From Gammaproteobacteria bacterium (GTDB taxonomy: Bacteria > Pseudomonadota > Gammaproteobacteria > HTCC5015), in contig JAHDBX010000030.1 of assembly GCA_020630145.1 (NCBI GenBank), positions 1 through 10,029 on the forward strand: a stretch of DNA of 10,029 bases. Reading direction: 5' to 3'. Below the pieces are notes generated by a model. It saw only the letters and a list, made by a program, of their open reading frames with translations, was not told the origin of the DNA and ran no database searches. The position numbers were made by a program, and so were the translations under genes. Position 1 is the first letter of the stretch. Each line of letters begins with the position of its first letter. Below are positions 6,817-10,029 of the stretch, piece after piece.

Positions 6817-8972
6817 AATTGACCACCTTGTTTTTTCTCTGCTATATGAGAAAGAATATCTTTACTTGAACGCGCATGCACATCTACGCATGCTTGCAAA
6901 CCTGAGGTATCAGTAATTGGCTTGCTGTAGTTATCCCAGTTTAAGGGGTCACCACCTAAACGTTCTGAAAAATCAGGGTTGCCCATCACTTTTATATATT
7001 CCAATATATCCAAGCGCTGATTCTCACTAAGTAAATCACCAATACGACCGGGTACATCTTCATTCGTAAACAAATGACCCGTATTATGATTTCCTGCTAT
7101 AGACGTATCATGTAAAAAACTACCTGTGGCATTATCAGTTCTATAACCTAATTTCTCAGGATCATATTCGCGATTACCCACATAAAATGTTTTCGGTCTC
7201 ACGTTATGTGGCGACAGCAAATCATAGATACTAGGCACAGATCCATTATGTAAAAACGGTGCAGTTGCCCACACACCATGCAAGGGCCTAGATTTGTATG
7301 CACGCTTATTTTCTATACGAAATGGAACATTTAGACCATCGTAATCTGGAATTTGCTTACCTTTAATATCCCAGCGTTGGTACATAGTTGGCACTAAGCG
7401 ATTTAATAAAACCTGTAAACCATCACCAGCATTGACAGGTGGCGCACCGGGCAAAATAACACTGGCATCATACTTATTGTCCATGTAGTTATCGGCCAAC
7501 TTAGGGTCCGTACCAATCGTGTCAGTGCTTATCCAAGGTATAGCCCATATTGTTTCACGCCAATCAGGGCGATAGTACTGACCATCTTTGTCAACGACAT
7601 CACCGGCCATATCCCACTCAACATTTACATTAATTTGCTTAGCAGGATTTTGCCCTTTTTCACTGGCAACAGGCCAATCATATGTTTTTGATTTATGCGG
7701 CCCATGGCAAAATGCACATTGGTCAGCAAATAAGTCTTTACCGCGTGTCGCACGTTGAATATCAATTTTACCCAGTACATCTTCGGGCCACTTCGGCGGC
7801 TTTAAGTCACGTAAAATAGTTTCAACACAATGCATGCCTTCTATATCAACCACCGTTTCACCAAACTCACCAGCAGGCAAAAGTTTACCTTCAGCATCAA
7901 CCAGCTTGATAGGTGCTAACACACCCAAGCTTTCACCCACGTTACGTGCCATTGCTTGATTCGTAAAACCGGTATATTGCACCCAATCAAAACGCCATAT
8001 ATCCCAGATAAAGGGGTAACTTGCTGGAGCATCAGCCTTATGGTAGTTTTCTGGTTTATCTAAGTCATAGCCAAACACCACATTAGCGATACGCCCTACT
8101 GCATCAGTACGACCTCGCCCTTCTTCTACAGGGTATAGCTTTGGCGCACCAGCAGTACTCATAAAACGCTTTAAGTTACCTGCAAACGTCCATAACTCTT
8201 TACGTAAAGCTTTGCGCTTTTGTTTATCATCGCCTACCAAACGCGTTGCAAAACGATCCCACTTAAATGGATTTAACAATGTTTCAAAGGTCGTTATGCC
8301 TAAAGTGGTAATAAACTCTCCACGTTTAGCCGTTGAAATACTTTGCACAGATTGACCACCATCAATACGCAAAGCCGTGCCTTTATAATGCAGCTCACCG
8401 GTATGACACATTGCACAGCCTAAATCTAAACGCTCTTTACCAGAAACAGGATCTATATGGCGACTCATACCAACGGGTAAGTTGCCTTTATTGAAAGGAC
8501 TAGCATGTTGTCCAGGGTCAACAACAAAGCCCCAGCCGCGCATATTTGATTCTGCCGTTAGCAAGTCTCGCGATAAAGGTAATTCAAAATTAATCAGCCA
8601 TTCATAATATAGACCTAATAACTCCGTACCTTGTGGCGTATAGTAAAAATTTTGACGGTCTTTTTCGTCCCAACCTTCATTTAAATACTTAACCTGGTAT
8701 ATATTTTCTTTTGTGAGATTAGGGCTAACAAACTGTACAGCCTTAATATATACAACAGCCGATATCGCAACAAATATTAATAAAACTCGAAACCAACGCG
8801 GGCCTATTGAAAACCATAAACCTTTTAAGGCTTTTAAAATAAGAACTAAACGCCTAAATAAAATTTTTAATAGCTTAAAAGGAAAAATAAATATTTTGTG
8901 CAGTATAGAAAAAAACCATACGCCATAATGCATAAAGGCTTTTTTACTGAATAGTTTGTTGAATATACTCAT
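6813..8972 (-). CDS. Membrane-anchored di-haem cytochrome, RoxA-like / cytochrome c peroxidase family
   Basis: A 719-residue protein. Residues 1-58 are unusually rich in Phe, Leu and Lys/Arg, and a membrane helix follows at about 61-78, placing the catalytic part in the periplasm. Two c-type haem sites are seen: CAMCH (186-190) and CAFCH (419-423). As I recall, the spacing resembles rubber oxygenase RoxA, which has sites near 191-195 and 390-394. Other family segments are YPFIWDIWRFDWVQYTG (319-335), ARNVGESLG (342-350), RPLHGVWATAPFLHNGSVP (562-580) and GNHNTGH (627-633). His575 and His633 are candidate distal ligands. Relatives commonly carry the name di-haem cytochrome c peroxidase. Characterised members of the wider group include RoxA/RoxB, which cleave polyisoprene with O2, and the Pseudomonas fatty-acid dioxygenase and diol synthase pair. 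The substrate here is unknown. ATG 8972 has TTAGG six bases upstream, inside an inverted repeat. It is the first gene of a two-gene operon. Confidence 0.88.
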   Translation of the reverse strand: MSIFNKLFSKKAFMHYGVWFFSILHKIFIFPFKLLKILFRRLVLILKALKGLWFSIGPRWFRVLLIFVAISAVVYIKAVQFVSPNLTKENIYQVKYLNEGWDEKDRQNFYYTPQGTELLGLYYEWLINFELPLSRDLLTAESNMRGWGFVVDPGQHASPFNKGNLPVGMSRHIDPVSGKERLDLGCAMCHTGELHYKGTALRIDGGQSVQSISTAKRGEFITTLGITTFETLLNPFKWDRFATRLVGDDKQKRKALRKELWTFAGNLKRFMSTAGAPKLYPVEEGRGRTDAVGRIANVVFGYDLDKPENYHKADAPASYPFIWDIWRFDWVQYTGFTNQAMARNVGESLGVLAPIKLVDAEGKLLPAGEFGETVVDIEGMHCVETILRDLKPPKWPEDVLGKIDIQRATRGKDLFADQCAFCHGPHKSKTYDWPVASEKGQNPAKQINVNVEWDMAGDVVDKDGQYYRPDWRETIWAIPWISTDTIGTDPKLADNYMDNKYDASVILPGAPPVNAGDGLQVLLNRLVPTMYQRWDIKGKQIPDYDGLNVPFRIENKRAYKSRPLHGVWATAPFLHNGSVPSIYDLLSPHNVRPKTFYVGNREYDPEKLGYRTDNATGSFLHDTSIAGNHNTGHLFTNEDVPGRIGDLLSENQRLDILEYIKVMGNPDFSERLGGDPLNWDNYSKPITDTSGLQACVDVHARSSKDILSHIAEKKQGGQL

Positions 8973-9006
8973 GAACGGCCTAACTTTTTATTATGTTAAG
9001 CCATTC
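8973..9006 (-). promoter_or_regulatory. Inverted repeat enclosing the ribosome binding site of the cytochrome gene
   Basis: On the minus (mRNA) strand GAATGGCTTAAC (9006-8995) and GTTAGGCCGTTC (8984-8973) can form a 12-bp helix around a ten-base A-rich loop. The second arm contains TTAGG, the only ribosome binding site, and ends at the base before ATG 8972. Both departures from perfect symmetry are U.G wobbles in the RNA. This fits a translation-controlling hairpin. A protein operator remains possible. Confidence 0.5.
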
Positions 9007-9035
9007 ATAATACTATGATTAAATAGTTTTTTAAA
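9007..9035 (-). promoter_or_regulatory. Candidate sigma-70 promoter of the cytochrome/catalase-like operon
   Basis: On the minus strand TTTAAA (9035-9030) and TATTAT (9012-9007) are separated by 17 bases, matching four and five of six consensus positions. Transcription would start near 9000, leaving a leader of about 30 bases. A start there would trim the outermost base pairs of the hairpin described just downstream. In such AT-rich DNA the match is suggestive only. Confidence 0.45.
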
Positions 9036-9053
9036 AGTATTAGTTACAAAAGG

Positions 9054-9094
9054 ATGCAAATTAACCACATAAATACCATCTTGCATTTATGCAA
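9054..9094. repeat. Clustered ATGCAA/TTGCAT palindromic motifs
   Basis: ATGCAA (9054-9059), TTGCAT (9081-9086) and ATGCAA (9089-9094) occur within 41 bases. The last two form the perfect palindrome TTGCATTTATGCAA with a two-base centre. An alternative overlapping pair is CATAAAT (9068-9074) with ATTTATG (9085-9091). The cluster lies 15 bases beyond the S-formylglutathione hydrolase stop and about 20-60 bases upstream of the cytochrome -35 candidate. It could be a regulator site or a weak 3'-end hairpin. No T-run follows, so it is not called a terminator. Confidence 0.4.
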
Positions 9095-9108
9095 CATCGG
9101 TTTTTCAG

Positions 9109-9945
9109 CTAAGCTTTTAAGCCTAATGCGCTTGCGTGATAACGTAAATGCTCTTCAATAAATGTAGCAACAAAGAAATAGCCATGATCATAACCTGCTT
9201 GCATGCGCAAGGTTAAGGGATAGTCAGCTGCCGCACATGCCTCACGTAAAGCTTCCGGACGCAAACCTTCAATCATCTCATCTTTATCACCTTGATCAAC
9301 GAGCAAAGGCAGTTTTTCTTTAGCATTGGCGACTAATAAACTCGCGTCATACTGCGCCCATGTAGATTTGTCTTTACCAAGGTAGGTTGAGAATCTGTAT
9401 TCGCCTCGCTCTGTCCCGGTAGGGTTACTAATGGGAGCAAAAGCCGATACAGAGCAATATTTACCCGGGTTTTTTAAGGCAACAGTAATCGCGCCATGCC
9501 CACCCATGGAGTGGCCACTAATGCTACATTTATCACTTAGCGTAAAATTAGCATTAATGAGTTGCGGCAACTCATCTACCACATAATCATACATTTGATA
9601 ATGTTTGTTCCAGGGCGCTTCTGTTGCATTTAAATAAAACCCAGCTCCAGTGCCAATATCTATTTCATCATCTTCTGTTGCAATACCTGTATTACGCGGG
9701 CTTGTATCAGGACATACAATCGCTAAACCTAACTCTGCCGCTATACGTTGCGCACCCGCTTTTTGCATAAAATTTTCATCGGTACAGGTTAAACCTGATA
9801 ACCAATATAAAACCGGTACAGGCCCTTTTTCAGCTTGCGGCGGCAAATAAATAGCAAAAATCATGCTGCTATCTAAACATGTTGACTGGTGACGATAACG
9901 TTTAAGCCAGCCACCAAAACTACGCGATTGAGAAACTAATTCCAT
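9109..9945 (-). CDS. fghA: S-formylglutathione hydrolase
   Basis: A 278-residue cytoplasmic esterase-D family enzyme that hydrolyses S-formylglutathione to formate and glutathione, the second step of glutathione-dependent formaldehyde detoxification. The N-terminus MELVSQSRSFGGW is typical of the family. The serine nucleophile is Ser146 in GHSMGGHGA. The likely Asp222 is in DQGDKDEMI and His254 is in GYDHGYFFVATFI, completing the triad. SGLTCTDENF (50-59) is the conserved oxyanion-loop segment. Length matches the family (about 275-285). The frame extends three bases to TTG 9948, but ATG 9945 is chosen because AAAAGG lies eight bases upstream and the protein then aligns with known starts. It follows the alcohol dehydrogenase gene by 22 bases in the same direction, the usual operon order. 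Nothing suggests transfer or damage. Confidence 0.96.
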   Translation of the reverse strand: MELVSQSRSFGGWLKRYRHQSTCLDSSMIFAIYLPPQAEKGPVPVLYWLSGLTCTDENFMQKAGAQRIAAELGLAIVCPDTSPRNTGIATEDDEIDIGTGAGFYLNATEAPWNKHYQMYDYVVDELPQLINANFTLSDKCSISGHSMGGHGAITVALKNPGKYCSVSAFAPISNPTGTERGEYRFSTYLGKDKSTWAQYDASLLVANAKEKLPLLVDQGDKDEMIEGLRPEALREACAAADYPLTLRMQAGYDHGYFFVATFIEEHLRYHASALGLKA

Positions 9946-9967
9946 CAAAAAAACCTTTTATAAAATA

Positions 9968-10029
9968 TTAATAAATAACGACTGAACGAATACTTTTACC
10001 GGCATGCATTAAATCAAATGCCGAATTAA
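9968..10029 (-). CDS. Class III alcohol dehydrogenase / S-(hydroxymethyl)glutathione dehydrogenase, 3' end (partial)
   Basis: The last 19 codons and the TAA stop (9970-9968) of a leftward gene lie at the right edge. They read NSAFDLMHAGKSIRSVVIY. The AFDLMHxGKSIRxV ending is characteristic of glutathione-dependent formaldehyde dehydrogenase (class III zinc alcohol dehydrogenase, called adhC or frmA in different species). This enzyme oxidises S-hydroxymethylglutathione to S-formylglutathione, the substrate of the hydrolase encoded 22 bases downstream. Identification rests on the short tail plus its neighbour. The zinc and cofactor sites are outside the window. Confidence 0.82.
   Translation of the reverse strand, partial: NSAFDLMHAGKSIRSVVIY

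Noticed and set aside
8713..8928. Rightward 71-codon frame opposite the start of the cytochrome gene.
   Set aside because: No ribosome binding site or family resemblance was seen. It mirrors the AT-rich membrane-segment codons of the real gene.
6813..8972. Naming the di-haem cytochrome RoxA (rubber oxygenase).
   Set aside because: The haem spacing and family segments fit the RoxA-like group, but the membrane anchor and the much wider distribution of this family argue against a firm substrate call. No identity value can be computed here.
9650..9850. Rightward 66-codon frame inside the S-formylglutathione hydrolase gene.
   Set aside because: It is fully opposite a clear enzyme gene and has no independent support.

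Overview
The window is an AT-rich stretch of a bacterial chromosome with ordinary gene density. The protein families suggest a Gammaproteobacterium, probably marine or aquatic: a 7TMR-DISM diguanylate cyclase, a DUF1800/DUF1501 pair, a membrane-anchored di-haem cytochrome with a catalase-like partner, and a glutathione-dependent formaldehyde pathway. No marker gene fixes the genus. No tRNA, rRNA, insertion sequence, CRISPR array or phage gene was seen.

Layout from left to right. Positions 1-158 hold the 3' end of an unrecognised rightward gene. It meets the leftward block that follows at a bidirectional hairpin terminator (177-205). The leftward block, in order of transcription, is a class 3 lipase (3663-2842), a secreted DUF1800 protein (2774-1374) and a Tat-exported DUF1501 protein (1363-215). 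From the 146-base gap at 3664-3809 a rightward diguanylate cyclase gene (3810-5549) diverges from the lipase. Its stop lies 13 bases from the stop of a second leftward operon. That operon encodes a membrane-anchored di-haem cytochrome of the RoxA-like / 'di-haem cytochrome c peroxidase' family (8972-6813) and a catalase-like haemoprotein with a signal peptide (6816-5563), joined by an ATGA stop/start overlap. At the right edge, also leftward, are the last codons of a class III alcohol dehydrogenase and a complete S-formylglutathione hydrolase gene.

How the genes may work together. The last two are the standard glutathione-linked formaldehyde detoxification pair. The cytochrome and catalase-like protein are translationally coupled and both should sit in the periplasm. 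Relatives of the first include oxygenases acting on isoprene polymers or unsaturated fatty acids, and relatives of the second include peroxidases and hydroperoxide-processing enzymes. A periplasmic 'oxygenate, then process the peroxide' pathway is therefore a reasonable but unproven hypothesis. The cytochrome start codon directly follows a 12-bp inverted repeat that contains its ribosome binding site, and both departures from perfect symmetry are U.G wobbles on the mRNA strand. DUF1800 and DUF1501 are a recurrent pair of unknown function.

Three starts were moved from the longest open frame: DUF1501 to ATG 1363, S-formylglutathione hydrolase to ATG 9945, and DUF1800 to a TTG at 2774.
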